From assembly GCA_045648175.1 (NCBI GenBank), contig JAZRNN010000016.1, forward strand, positions 5,283 to 69,282: a stretch of 64,000 nucleotides of DNA, read 5' to 3'. Source of the DNA: SIG440 sp045648175 (GTDB taxonomy: Bacteria; Bacillota; Clostridia; Monoglobales; Monoglobaceae). The number at the start of each line of letters is the position of its first letter. Position 1 is the first letter of the stretch. Positions 7,785 to 16,786 of the stretch are shown in pieces. The position numbers and the translations under genes are program-made. The notes beneath the pieces are model-generated. The model ran no database searches. It saw only the letters and a program-made list of their open reading frames with translations, and had not been told where the DNA came from.

Positions 7785-10067
7785 ATGAGAGTTTTAATGG
7801 CAACAATGCAGTTGGATATAGGTGGAGCGGAAACCCATATAGTTGAGCTTTCCAAGGCTTTGGCTCGCAGAGGCGTTGAGGTTTATGTTGCATCCAAAGG
7901 CGGAGCTTATGTTATGGAGCTTGAGGAAGCGGGGATAAAGCATTTTGAAGTAGCTCTTCATAACAAGAAGATAGGGTCATTAATAAGTGCCTATAAAAAA
8001 CTGGAACGTATTATTCTGGATTACAAGATTGATGTTGTTCATGCTCATGCCAGAATTCCCGGATTTTTATGCGGATTATTGCAGAAAAAGTATGGTTTCA
8101 GGTATGTAACAACTGCTCACTGGGTGTTTGACACAAGATTTCCCTTTAATATGCTTAGCAACTGGGGAGACCGCTCTTTGGCGGTAAGCGACGACATAAA
8201 GCAATATCTTGTGGACAAATATGGTTGTAATCCTGACAACATCAGGGTTACAATTAATGGTGTTGATATGGAAAAGTTTTCGGAGGATGTAGATTTTTCA
8301 GATATTGCAAAAGAATTTTCGTTTGGCGTAGACAAAACCAGGGTTGTATATGTAAGCCGAATGGATGTTGATCGTAGTTATGCGGCACACAAACTGATAG
8401 AAGCTGTTCCTGATTTATATGAAAAAATTCCAAATCTTGAGGTTGCTATTGTTGGCGGCGGAAACGATTTTGATAAAATAAAAGAAGAAGCCGAGGAAAT
8501 GAATCGAAAAATCGGTTCACGAATAGTAATTATAACCGGCGCACGTACGGATATAAATAAGTTTGTGGCATCCGGAGATGTTTTTGTAGGTGTCAGCCGT
8601 GCGGCACTTGAGGCAATGGCGTGCCGAAAGCCTGCAATTATTGCAGGTAATGAGGGCTATATCGGTATTTTTGATGAGGATAAGCTGCAGGTTTCAATTG
8701 ATACAAATTTCTGCTGTCGTGGCTGTGAAATGACAACTACAAAACAGCTTAAAGATGATTTGTTGACCATTCTTGATCCCCAAAAAACAGAATACAGAAA
8801 GCATCTTGGTGATGTATCGCTAAACACTGTTGAAAAACATTACTCTGTTGAAACAATGGCAAACGACGCTCTTACAATGTACATTTCAATCATTAAAAAC
8901 TCAAAGATAAACGAAGTTGACATAGCAGAGTTTGCGGATATTGAAAAATATCTTTTGCACGGAAACAGTAAGCGTGATATTGATGTTATGATTTCTGGAT
9001 ATTATGGCTTTCACAACAGCGGGGACGACTCTATTTTGTCGGCAATTATCAGCAATCTCCGCAAAAAATGTCCAAATATAAGGATAACCGTGCTTTCAAA
9101 AAATCCTCAGGAAACCTCAAAGATACACGGGGTAGATGCTGTTGACAGATTTAATATCTACCGTATCCTGAAGGCTCTCAGGAAGACAAAACTGCTCATC
9201 AGCGGAGGAGGAAGCCTTCTTCAGGATGTTACCAGCTCGGCGTCACTTTATTATTATCTGGCGGTTATGCGCCTGGCAAAGCTTTGCGGAGCAAAGGTTA
9301 TGCTTTATGCCAACGGTATAGGGCCCATATCAAAAAAACGAAACATCAGGTATGTTAAAAGGGTGGTAAGCAAAACCGACCTCGTGACATTGCGCGAAAA
9401 GAATTCGCGCGACGAATTGCAGGGAATTATAGAAAAAAGCATTCCTGTATTTGTAACAGCAGACCCGGTATATGCCTTAGAAAACGAAGAAGGCAGATTG
9501 GTTGATGAAGCAATATGTAAGTCGGGCATTTCGGGCAAAGCAGAGTTTTTCATAATTGCTCTCAGAGAGTGGAAATACAGTGATAAAGAAATTGAGGCAA
9601 AAGTTGCTGAATTTGCAGATGCTGTTTCGCAGAAGCATGGAATTGTTCCGCTTGTTATGCCTATGCAGGATGTTTTTGATAAAGAAATTTCCGCAAGAAT
9701 TGCAGAAAAAATCAACAGCAAATGCGGTCTGCTTGCATGCGGATTGCCACCCCAAACGATGCTGGGAGTTGTAAAAAGGGCAAAGTTTGTTGTAGGGATG
9801 CGACTTCATACACTGATTTATGCGGTGAAAAATTCCGTTCCTGCTATTGCTCTTGATTATGATCCCAAGGTCGATGCTGTTATGGAATCTGTCGGACAGG
9901 GTTTTTCTATGAAAGTTGAAAATATAGACGTTGAAAAACTTTGCTTGCTTGCTGATGAGATAATTGAAAATCGAGAGGAAATTTGCAGCCGATTGTCTGA
10001 AAAGAGTCAGCAGTACAGTGTGCTGGCAGGAAAAAACGTGGAGATGGCAATAGACCTTCTCAGATAG
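7785..10067 (+). CDS. csaB: glycosyltransferase (GT4) fused to polysaccharide pyruvyl transferase (CsaB)
   Basis: A two-domain protein of 760 residues. Residues 1 to about 370 resemble GT-B family 4 glycosyltransferases: MATMQLDIGGAETHIVELSKAL at the start, VVHAHARIP, and a donor-site segment SRAALEAMACRKPAII in which the first Glu of the usual E-x7-E motif is replaced. Residues about 396-760 are a complete CsaB-type domain: ISGYYGFHNSGDDSIL, LLISGGGSLLQD, YANGIGPI, and MRLHTLIYAVKNSVPAIALDYDPKV. CsaB adds ketal pyruvate to secondary wall polysaccharide, the modification recognised by SLH domains. The start at 7785 follows AAGGAA by 8 bases; the longer frame from 7707 would overlap the LCP gene. 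An SLH-domain protein is encoded at 21499-23268. Having both activities in one chain is unusual. Confidence 0.88.
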   Translation: MRVLMATMQLDIGGAETHIVELSKALARRGVEVYVASKGGAYVMELEEAGIKHFEVALHNKKIGSLISAYKKLERIILDYKIDVVHAHARIPGFLCGLLQKKYGFRYVTTAHWVFDTRFPFNMLSNWGDRSLAVSDDIKQYLVDKYGCNPDNIRVTINGVDMEKFSEDVDFSDIAKEFSFGVDKTRVVYVSRMDVDRSYAAHKLIEAVPDLYEKIPNLEVAIVGGGNDFDKIKEEAEEMNRKIGSRIVIITGARTDINKFVASGDVFVGVSRAALEAMACRKPAIIAGNEGYIGIFDEDKLQVSIDTNFCCRGCEMTTTKQLKDDLLTILDPQKTEYRKHLGDVSLNTVEKHYSVETMANDALTMYISIIKNSKINEVDIAEFADIEKYLLHGNSKRDIDVMISGYYGFHNSGDDSILSAIISNLRKKCPNIRITVLSKNPQETSKIHGVDAVDRFNIYRILKALRKTKLLISGGGSLLQDVTSSASLYYYLAVMRLAKLCGAKVMLYANGIGPISKKRNIRYVKRVVSKTDLVTLREKNSRDELQGIIEKSIPVFVTADPVYALENEEGRLVDEAICKSGISGKAEFFIIALREWKYSDKEIEAKVAEFADAVSQKHGIVPLVMPMQDVFDKEISARIAEKINSKCGLLACGLPPQTMLGVVKRAKFVVGMRLHTLIYAVKNSVPAIALDYDPKVDAVMESVGQGFSMKVENIDVEKLCLLADEIIENREEICSRLSEKSQQYSVLAGKNVEMAIDLLR

Positions 10068-10100
10068 AGAATGTTAATATTGCCTGGGCAGGTGATATAG

Positions 10101-11768
10101 GTGAAAGATAAAGCTACATTAAAATGGATATATTCTCATTCTAAAACCCAGTTGCTGTCAATTATAATACTTGCAGTTATGAGGTGCTCACTGACAGTTC
10201 TTGGTGTTGTGTTTGCATTGACTTCCAGACTGGTTATTGATGCAGCAGTGGCAAAGGATATGAAGGGTCTTATGTTTGCGGCAATAAGGCTTCTTGTGAT
10301 AATTCTTACACAGATTATAATTCGTATCGCGGGGCAGGCGATGGAGGCGCATATAGGCGCAAAATTACGCTTGCGGTTGAGAAATAAGCTTTTTATAGCG
10401 ATTTTAAAGAAGGATTATCAAAAAGCTACGGCATATCATTCAGGGGAGCTCCTGGCAAGGCTTAATGATGACATATCGGTGGTATCTGGCGGTATACTTT
10501 CTCTTATTCCCAGTGTCCTTGCTCTCTTGGTTGGACTTGTTTATGCTCTGTATTCTTTAACACGCCTTGACCGAAATTTTGCTTTTATATTTTTGTTTGG
10601 CGGAATTTTGCTGTTGATTGTGATAACTGCTTTCCGAAAAGTACTTAAAGGAACACACAGACGGGTTCAGGAAACTGAAGCAAAGGTTCGTTCTTTTTTG
10701 CAGGAAGCCATTGGTAGTCTTCTTATGATAAAGGTTTTTGGAATTGAAGACAGAATTTCTCGCAAAGCGGAAGAACTGCAGGAAGATAATTATAAGGCAC
10801 AGATGGTACGTCGAAATCTGACGATTTTTTCTACATCAGGGCTTAGTATGATTTTCAGTATTGGCTCTCTTTATGCTTTAGTGTGGAGTTCTTACAGATT
10901 ATTTTTAGGAAGCATAACCTTTGGTACTTTAACGGCCATTCTGCAGCTTGTAAGTCAGATTCAAACGCCGTTTGCCAGTCTTTCAGGTGTTGCCCCCCAG
11001 TATTATTCAATTATCGCATCTGCAGAGAGGGTTATTGAAATTGATAATCTGCCTTGCGAGAAGGAGGAACACAAGCTGCTTGAGCCAAATGAGGCATATG
11101 CTTCATTAAAGGCGCTGTGCTTCAACAAAATCTCTTTTAGTTATGGTCGGGATATAATTTTTGAGGATGCTGACCTTACAATCGAAAAAGGAGATTTTGC
11201 TGTTATTGCCGGAATTTCAGGCATAGGAAAAAGCACTCTTATTAAACTTCTTCTGGGCGTATTTATACCCCAAAAGGGCGAAATTTTTCTGGAGATGTCT
11301 GATAGAAATCTTAATGTTGGTAAATTTTCACGTCCTCTATTCTCATATGTCCCGCAAGGAAATCTGTTGCTTTCAGGCACGATACGAGATGCGGTTTCAA
11401 TGGTAAAGCCCGATGCGTCCGATGATGAAATTATGTTGGCAGCTGATATAAGCTGTGCAACTGATTTTATCAGTAAATTGCCACAGGGTCTTGACACACC
11501 AATCGGTGAAAAAGGGATGGGACTTTCTGAAGGTCAGGTTCAGCGTCTGGCGGTGTGCCGGGCGATACTTTCCGATGCTCCTATAATTCTTCTTGATGAG
11601 GCAACCTCGGCATTGGACGAAGAAACCGAGGAACGATTGCTGCAGAATATCAAGGGGCTTAAAAATAAGACTTGTGTGATAATTTCACATAAGCGTGCAG
11701 CTTTTAATATATGCAATAAGCATATATATATTGAAGACAAAAAGATAAGAACAGAAGAAAATCAGTAA
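10101..11768 (+). CDS. ABC exporter, fused membrane and ATPase domains
   Basis: A 555-residue half-transporter that would work as a homodimer. Residues about 1-300 form a six-helix type IV exporter membrane domain; about 340-550 form the nucleotide-binding domain with Walker A GISGIGKSTLIK, Q-loop SYVPQGN, signature LSEGQVQRLA, Walker B IILLDEATSALDEE and H-loop ISHKR. The GTG start follows GGCAGGTGAT. It is the last gene of the LCP/GT-CsaB operon and ends in a terminator, so export of a lipid-linked glycan precursor is a reasonable guess, but the substrate cannot be read from the sequence. Confidence 0.85.
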   Translation: MKDKATLKWIYSHSKTQLLSIIILAVMRCSLTVLGVVFALTSRLVIDAAVAKDMKGLMFAAIRLLVIILTQIIIRIAGQAMEAHIGAKLRLRLRNKLFIAILKKDYQKATAYHSGELLARLNDDISVVSGGILSLIPSVLALLVGLVYALYSLTRLDRNFAFIFLFGGILLLIVITAFRKVLKGTHRRVQETEAKVRSFLQEAIGSLLMIKVFGIEDRISRKAEELQEDNYKAQMVRRNLTIFSTSGLSMIFSIGSLYALVWSSYRLFLGSITFGTLTAILQLVSQIQTPFASLSGVAPQYYSIIASAERVIEIDNLPCEKEEHKLLEPNEAYASLKALCFNKISFSYGRDIIFEDADLTIEKGDFAVIAGISGIGKSTLIKLLLGVFIPQKGEIFLEMSDRNLNVGKFSRPLFSYVPQGNLLLSGTIRDAVSMVKPDASDDEIMLAADISCATDFISKLPQGLDTPIGEKGMGLSEGQVQRLAVCRAILSDAPIILLDEATSALDEETEERLLQNIKGLKNKTCVIISHKRAAFNICNKHIYIEDKKIRTEENQ

Positions 11769-11803
11769 AAAATGGTGCAGTTTAGTATGACTGCACCATT
11801 TTT
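11767..11803. terminator. bidirectional terminator between the ABC gene and murC
   Basis: AAAAATGGTGCAGT and ACTGCACCATTTTT form a perfect stem around an 8-base loop, with A and T runs on both sides. It serves the two convergent genes. Confidence 0.85.
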
Positions 11804-11818
11804 AAGTTTGAAATAAAT

Positions 11819-13195
11819 CTATTTTCCTGCCATCTTATATCCTAACTTAAAGATATCACCGGCTCCCATGGTTATTACAATGTCGCCGGGTTTGGCATTT
11901 TTAAAGATGTATCGCTCAATTGCCTCAAAGTCATTCATATAAACTCCGTTTTTCATAAGGGAGACGACATCGCATGAATGAATTGTTCCGTCATATTCTT
12001 CCCGGGCAGGATAAACATCTGTCACAATTGTCTTGTTCGCAAGGCTTAATGCATCTGCAAATTCGTGGGTAAAGGCCTTTGTTCTTGAATAAGTATGAGG
12101 TTGAAATACACACCATACGTTTCCTGTTGCCACTGTCTGTGCTGCTTTAAGACAGCTTTCTATTTCAGTGGGATGATGGGCATAATCGTCCAGAATTTGT
12201 ATTCCCTGTACATCGCCGATTTTCTCAAATCTGCGTTTTGTTCCCATATAGTGCTCTAAACCACGCTTAATGGTGTCGGGGTCAATCCCCAGCTCACGTG
12301 CAGCAGCAAATGCACCCAGTGCGTTTTTGACATTGTGTTCTCCCGGCATAAATAGAGAGACTTCTATTACCTTATTTCCATATTCGTATACATCAAACGT
12401 AGTACGATTTTGGCTGTCGGTATGAATGTTTTTTGCATAAAAATCGGTATTTTCACCAATTATGCCGTATCTCACAACTTTTTTATCGCTATTTTGCACA
12501 ACAGTTTGACAGTTTTTATCGTCAGAACAAACAATAATGCACCCATCGGGTGAATTTAGTCTTGTAAATTTCTCAAAAGCTGTTATAATATGATTAATAT
12601 CAGTAAAATAATCTAGGTGGTCTTCTTCTACATTGGTGATTACTGAAACAAAGGGATTAAAGTGGAGAAAGCTTTCTACGTATTCACAGGCTTCAAATAC
12701 AAGGTAATTTTCTTTACCAAGTTTATAGTTGCCGCCGATTTGAGAGAGTTCACCGCCTACCAATATTGTAGGGTCAAGGCCGGCTTCTAAAAGAACCAAC
12801 GACAACATTGATGTTGTTGTGGTTTTTCCATGCGTTCCGGCAACGGCAATCGGGAATTTATAGTTTTTCATAAGTTGCCCCAACAGTTCGGCACGTTCCA
12901 TAACAGGAATATTCAGCGAACGTGCTTTTACAAGCTCGGGATTATCCTGAGAAATTGCTGCAGTATAGCAAACCAAATCGGGGTTTGTTATTGATGCCGC
13001 GTCGTGACCGATGGTGATGGCAAAGCCGTCATTTGCCAGTTGTTTTGTGATTTTGGTTTCGCTTCTGTCAGAGCCTGATACACGATAGCCGAAATACTTC
13101 AGCATATGTGCCAAAGCGCTCATACTTATTCCGCCGATGCCGACCATATGTATGTATGCATTTTTCGGAAGAGCAGATAGCTGAACATTTTTCAT
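11819..13195 (-). CDS. murC: UDP-N-acetylmuramate--L-alanine ligase
   Basis: MurC adds L-alanine to UDP-N-acetylmuramic acid in the cytoplasm, the first amino-acid step of peptidoglycan synthesis. Motifs: IHMVGIGGISMSALA (UDP-sugar fold), the P-loop VAGTHGKTTTTSML, ILDDYAHHPTEIESCL and VCVFQPHTYSRTK-like ending. The start is placed at 13195 (MKNVQLSALPK), 9 bases after AGGAG; the ATG at 13204 overlaps that site too closely. The protein is 458 residues, normal for MurC. It is monocistronic, convergent with the ABC gene and divergent from spoVG. Confidence 0.96.
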   Translation of the reverse strand: MKNVQLSALPKNAYIHMVGIGGISMSALAHMLKYFGYRVSGSDRSETKITKQLANDGFAITIGHDAASITNPDLVCYTAAISQDNPELVKARSLNIPVMERAELLGQLMKNYKFPIAVAGTHGKTTTTSMLSLVLLEAGLDPTILVGGELSQIGGNYKLGKENYLVFEACEYVESFLHFNPFVSVITNVEEDHLDYFTDINHIITAFEKFTRLNSPDGCIIVCSDDKNCQTVVQNSDKKVVRYGIIGENTDFYAKNIHTDSQNRTTFDVYEYGNKVIEVSLFMPGEHNVKNALGAFAAARELGIDPDTIKRGLEHYMGTKRRFEKIGDVQGIQILDDYAHHPTEIESCLKAAQTVATGNVWCVFQPHTYSRTKAFTHEFADALSLANKTIVTDVYPAREEYDGTIHSCDVVSLMKNGVYMNDFEAIERYIFKNAKPGDIVITMGAGDIFKLGYKMAGK

Positions 13196-13341
13196 ATATT
13201 CCATCTCCTTAAAGAGGTTATGTTTGTGGAATTATCTCCAAGGAATATTCTATCATAAAATACAAAATTTATCAATATGATAATTATTATATGTAAAAAA
13301 TAAATTATATATACACATTTTTACAAAGGTGGGTGCATTTT

Positions 13342-13623
13342 ATGCAAATCACTGACATTAAAGTCAGAAAAATCAATGCGGAGGGAAGAATGAAAGCGGT
13401 TGTTTCCGTTACATTTGACGATGCTTTTGTTGTGCACGACATCAAGGTTATTGCAGGTCAGGAAAAGCTCTTTATTGCTATGCCCAGCAGAAAAACTCCG
13501 GACGGCGAATTCAAGGATATTGCACATCCTATTAATGCCGAAATGAGAGAACTTCTTCAGGATATGATTCTTGCAAAATATGAAGAATCGTTGGCTGAGT
13601 ATACAGGTGAAGAAGAAAATTAA
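13342..13623 (+). CDS. spoVG: SpoVG regulatory protein
   Basis: SpoVG is a small nucleic-acid-binding regulator that affects septation and sporulation in Firmicutes. The 93-residue protein starts MQITDIKVRKINAEGRMKA and contains the hallmark FVVHDIKVI and FIAMPSRKTPDGEFKDIAHPI segments. The start at 13342 lies 8 bases after AAAGGTGGG; an in-frame upstream ATG at 13333 is inside this site. No clear sigma-H promoter was recognised in the short divergent gap with murC. Confidence 0.96.
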   Translation: MQITDIKVRKINAEGRMKAVVSVTFDDAFVVHDIKVIAGQEKLFIAMPSRKTPDGEFKDIAHPINAEMRELLQDMILAKYEESLAEYTGEEEN

Positions 13624-13643
13624 ATTGGATTAATCTCATACAG

Positions 13644-13693
13644 AAAAAGCGATACAGCTTCGCCTTAAACGGTGAATCAGTATCGCTTTTTTT
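13644..13693 (+). terminator. spoVG terminator
   Basis: AAAAAGCGATAC pairs with GTATCGCTTTTT, followed by more T residues; the loop is about 24 bases long. It also faces the convergent nrdG. Confidence 0.75.
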
Positions 13694-13703
13694 GGTGTTT
13701 AAA

Positions 13704-14225
13704 TCAGTCAATCCAAAGCACAGGAATTTTGCTCCTTAAGGTTTCGGGGAGATTAAGAATTCTTTGGTTTTCCGAGCCGCGAAAGCGGAGGCGTATATTC
13801 TTTTTTTCAATCTCAAATTTTCCGTCCACTAAAACGTCAATAAAACTCAGCAACTCGTCGGTAACTTCACATCTTGGATGTGGCGAGTCAGTTAAAAGCT
13901 GTTCAATTGTAAAGCCTGAAAAAGCCCAAATATTTTTGTGGGGATAGATGTCCTTGACTCTTTTTACAAATGGTAAAAGTATACGCTGATTTTCAGGCTC
14001 AAAAGGCTCTCCGCCAAGAAGTGTAAGCCCGTTGATATAGTCCGGCTCAAGCATTTTAATAATTTGGTTTTCGGTGTCTTGGTTAAAAGGCTGTCCGTAA
14101 TTAAAATCCCATGTTTGGGGCTGAAAGCAACCCTCGCATCGATTTGTACAGCCCGAGACAAAAAGGGTGACACGCACCCCTTCGCCGTTAGCAATATCAC
14201 AATTTTTAATTTGTCCGTAATGCAT
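13704..14225 (-). CDS. nrdG: anaerobic ribonucleotide reductase activating enzyme
   Basis: NrdG is a radical SAM enzyme that generates the glycyl radical on NrdD. The 173-residue protein has the CxxxCxxC cluster motif at CTNRCEGC (about residues 31-38), a GGEPF motif and the compact length of the family. Its ATG overlaps the nrdD stop codon in a TAATG arrangement, so translation of the two is probably coupled. Confidence 0.95.
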   Translation of the reverse strand: MHYGQIKNCDIANGEGVRVTLFVSGCTNRCEGCFQPQTWDFNYGQPFNQDTENQIIKMLEPDYINGLTLLGGEPFEPENQRILLPFVKRVKDIYPHKNIWAFSGFTIEQLLTDSPHPRCEVTDELLSFIDVLVDGKFEIEKKNIRLRFRGSENQRILNLPETLRSKIPVLWID

Positions 14226-16399
14226 TATAAGTGGAGCACCCTTTCCTTAATTTCCTGGGTACGTCCCTGGTTCCAGTACTGTGTGCCAATATATCCGCAT
14301 GTGCGACGTGCTACATTCATTTTGTCCTGGTCAGTGTTTCCACAATTGGGGCACTTCCATATAAGCTTGCCGTCTTCTTCTACAATTTCAATCTCACCGT
14401 CAAAGCCACATTCCTGACAGTAGTCTGATTTGGTGTTAAGCTCGGCATAAATAATGTTGTCATAAATAAACTTCATAACCTGCAGCACCGCCTCAAGATT
14501 ATGCTGCATATTGGGAACTTCAATATAGCTGATTGCTCCACCTGGTGATAAATGTTGGAATTGTGCTTCAAAACGCAATTTTTCAAAAGCATCAATTTCT
14601 TCACCAACATGCACATGATAGCTGTTGGTGATATATCCTTTATCTGTAACACCCGGTATAACACCAAACCTTTTTTGCAGGCATTTTGCAAACTTGTAAG
14701 TTGTAGACTCTAAGGGAGTTCCATACAGGCTAAAGTCAATATTGTGTTCGGCCTTCCAACCACGGCAAGCAACATTCATTTTTTCCATAATATCAAGAGC
14801 AAAAGGTGTTGCCTCGGGGTCAGTATGGCTTTTGCCGGTCATATATTTTACACATTCATAAAGACCTGCATAACCAAGTGAAATAGTTGAGTAACCGCCA
14901 AACAGCAGTTTGTCAATTGTTTCACCTTTTTTAAGACGTGATAATGCACCATATTGCCAAAGAATGGGTGCGGCGTCTGAAAGGGTCCCTTTAAGTCTTT
15001 CGTGGCGACACATAAGTGCACGGTGACAAAGCTCAAGTCTTTCATCAAAAATTTTCCAGAACTTTTCCTTATCTCCGCCTGATGAAAGGGCGATATCGAC
15101 AAGGTTGATGGTTACAACGCCTTGATTGAATCTGCCGTAGTACTTGGGTTTGCCGTTTTCATCAACATATGGTGTAAGAAAACTGCGGCAACCCATACAG
15201 GTATAGCAATGGCCCTCACCGTTTTTATCCACTTTGAGTTCAAGCATTTTCTTTTCGGAAATATAGTCGGGAACCATTCTCTTGGCGGTACATTTTGCCG
15301 CAAGCTCAGTAAGATAACGATACTTGGAATTTTCGTGAATATTATCTTCTTCAAGCACGTAAATCAGCTTGGGGAATGCAGGTGTAACCCAGATGCCTTT
15401 TTCATTCTTTACCCCTTCATATCTTTGTAGGAGGACTTCTTCAATGATAAGTGCAAGGTCATTTTTGGTTTGTGGGTCTTCGGTCTCGCCAAGGTACATA
15501 AATACTGTCACAAAAGGAGCCTGTCCATTGGTGGTGAGAAGAGTCACAACCTGATACTGAATGGTTTGAACTCCGCGACGAATTTCTTCGCGAACACGTT
15601 TTTCGGCCATTTCGGTAAGCTGAGTGTCGGTAATTTTAATGCCTAAAGCGTCCATTTCAGCTTTGACCTGCTTTAAAAACTTTTCACGTGATACCTGAAC
15701 AAATGGCGCAAGATGTGTCAGAGAAATTGACTGACCACCGTACTGATTGGATGCAACCTGCGCAATAATTTGGGTTGCGATGTTGCAAGCAGTTGAAAAA
15801 CTGTGAGGACGCTCGATAAGCGTTCCTGTAATAACAGTTCCGTTTTGCAGCATATCTTCAAGGTTTACAAGGTCACAGTTGTGCATATGCTGTGCAAAAT
15901 AGTCGGAGTCGTGAAAATGAATAAGACCCTCGTTGTGGGCATCCACAATATCAGGGGGTAAAAGAATTCTGCTTGTAATATCCTTTGAAACCTCACCTGC
16001 CATATAGTCACGCTGGGTGGAGTTAACCACAGGGTTTTTGTTAGAATTTTCCTGTTTAGCTTCTTCGTTGTTGCACTCAATAAGAGATAGGATTTTGTTG
16101 TCGGTTGTGTTGCTTCTGCGCACCAACGAACGGGTGTATCGGTATGTAATATAATTCTTTGCTACCTCAAAGGCACCATGTGCCATAATCTTTTTTTCTA
16201 CAAGATCCTGAATTTCTTCAACGGAGGGAGCACGCCCCAGACTTTCGCAAGATATAACAACAGCCTCGGTAATGCGCTTAATCTGAAGGTCGGTCATACG
16301 GACATCTTCAGGGACAGAATCGTTTGCCTTGGTTATGGCAACAAGTATTTTTTCCTCGTTGAAATTTTCTTCTGCGCCGTTTCGCTTAATGATTTTCAT
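14225..16399 (-). CDS. nrdD: anaerobic ribonucleoside-triphosphate reductase (class III)
   Basis: NrdD reduces ribonucleoside triphosphates to deoxyribonucleotides under anoxia using a glycyl radical. The 724-residue protein has an N-terminal ATP-cone (MKIIKRNGAEENFNEEKI, residues 1 to about 90), the catalytic barrel, C-terminal zinc cysteines (CQECGFDG and CPNCGN) and the radical motif CGYIG, with the radical glycine at about residue 702. It is coupled to nrdG. Its promoter carries two NrdR-like boxes, so repression by the ATP/dATP-sensing regulator NrdR is likely; nrdR is not in this window. Confidence 0.97.
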   Translation of the reverse strand: MKIIKRNGAEENFNEEKILVAITKANDSVPEDVRMTDLQIKRITEAVVISCESLGRAPSVEEIQDLVEKKIMAHGAFEVAKNYITYRYTRSLVRRSNTTDNKILSLIECNNEEAKQENSNKNPVVNSTQRDYMAGEVSKDITSRILLPPDIVDAHNEGLIHFHDSDYFAQHMHNCDLVNLEDMLQNGTVITGTLIERPHSFSTACNIATQIIAQVASNQYGGQSISLTHLAPFVQVSREKFLKQVKAEMDALGIKITDTQLTEMAEKRVREEIRRGVQTIQYQVVTLLTTNGQAPFVTVFMYLGETEDPQTKNDLALIIEEVLLQRYEGVKNEKGIWVTPAFPKLIYVLEEDNIHENSKYRYLTELAAKCTAKRMVPDYISEKKMLELKVDKNGEGHCYTCMGCRSFLTPYVDENGKPKYYGRFNQGVVTINLVDIALSSGGDKEKFWKIFDERLELCHRALMCRHERLKGTLSDAAPILWQYGALSRLKKGETIDKLLFGGYSTISLGYAGLYECVKYMTGKSHTDPEATPFALDIMEKMNVACRGWKAEHNIDFSLYGTPLESTTYKFAKCLQKRFGVIPGVTDKGYITNSYHVHVGEEIDAFEKLRFEAQFQHLSPGGAISYIEVPNMQHNLEAVLQVMKFIYDNIIYAELNTKSDYCQECGFDGEIEIVEEDGKLIWKCPNCGNTDQDKMNVARRTCGYIGTQYWNQGRTQEIKERVLHL

Positions 16400-16432
16400 G
16401 GGTATACCCCCTTATATGTAAAATTTGTAAAA

Positions 16433-16481
16433 CCACAATATGTTGTGTTATAAAAGTGGTGCAAGAAACATTATATAGTAA
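16433..16481 (-). promoter_or_regulatory. tandem NrdR boxes upstream of nrdD
   Basis: Two sites resemble the NrdR consensus acaCwAtATaTwGtgt. Box 1 at 16433-16448 (core CACAATATGTTGTG) is a near-perfect palindrome. Box 2 at 16466-16481 (core CATTATATAGT) is weaker. Their centres are 33 bases apart, close to the three helical turns seen in known pairs. Box 2 covers the -10 hexamer. Confidence 0.7.
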
Positions 16482-16498
16482 AATTGGTGGTATGTCAA
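16470..16498 (-). promoter_or_regulatory. sigma-A promoter of nrdDG
   Basis: Reverse-strand TTGACA (16493-16498), 17-base spacer and TATAAT (16470-16475), both perfect. The leader to the nrdD start is about 65 bases and contains NrdR box 1. Confidence 0.85.
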
Positions 16499-16526
16499 TA
16501 GCTAAATCAATTATTTTAAAAATATA

Positions 16527-16555
16527 TTGTAATTCTTTCTGCTTTGTGGTATAAT
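16527..16555 (+). promoter_or_regulatory. promoter of small RNA at 16562
   Basis: TTGTAA (16527-16532), 17-base spacer and a perfect TATAAT (16550-16555). The expected start, 7-8 bases on, coincides with the first base of the RNA's closing stem. Confidence 0.65.
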
Positions 16556-16561
16556 AACAAT

Positions 16562-16717
16562 TGCCAAATCAAAATTAAATAACTCAAAGGATGTTTTTTT
16601 GTCTTTAGGCAAAAATGCACTGCTTTACTTTTATGCATTCTTTGGTGTTATTTTAAGTTTTGGTTTGGCGACTGGGCGGTGCGTTTTTCGGTGTGCACCT
16701 TGTGCACACCTTTTTTT
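16562..16717 (+). ncRNA. candidate structured small RNA, family copy 3
   Basis: A promoter-to-terminator unit of about 156 nt with no convincing ORF. The fold I read by hand: a closing stem of about 20 bp pairs 16563-16583 with 16647-16669; a 9-bp stem pairs CAAAGGAUG (16585-16593) with CAUUCUUUG (16636-16644); an apical hairpin pairs UUUUUGUC (16596-16603) with GGCAAAAA (16608-16615). The one-sided bulge 16616-16635 contains GCACUGC, which can pair with GCGGUGC (16676-16682) in the tail. The tail continues CGUUUUUCGG into a 9-bp GC-rich hairpin (16690-16710) and seven U. It shares internal and tail motifs with 47507-47661 and the tail with 29684-29846. A TTG-started 65-codon frame runs through the terminator and is unlikely to be real. 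I do not recognise a named RNA family. Confidence 0.6.
16690..16717 (+). terminator. terminator of small RNA copy 3
   Basis: GGTGTGCAC and GTGCACACC form a 9-bp stem with a 3-base loop, followed by seven T residues. Confidence 0.85.
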
Positions 16718-16760
16718 ATGCACCGTTACATACTCTATGTTTGCGAGGCAGATTAAACAA

Positions 16761-16786
16761 GAAACCCCACCTTACGGTGGGGTTTC
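16761..16786. terminator. terminator downstream of rnpB
   Basis: GAAACCCCACC and GGTGGGGTTTC form an 11-bp stem with a TTAC loop. It lies 18 bases beyond the RNase P RNA 3' end on the reverse strand; T-rich sequence flanks both sides, so it may also back up the rightward small RNA. Confidence 0.75.

Noticed and set aside
13205..13341. Sigma-H promoter for spoVG
   Set aside because: An AGGAATATT-like -35 is visible, but no matching GAAT -10 at the right distance.
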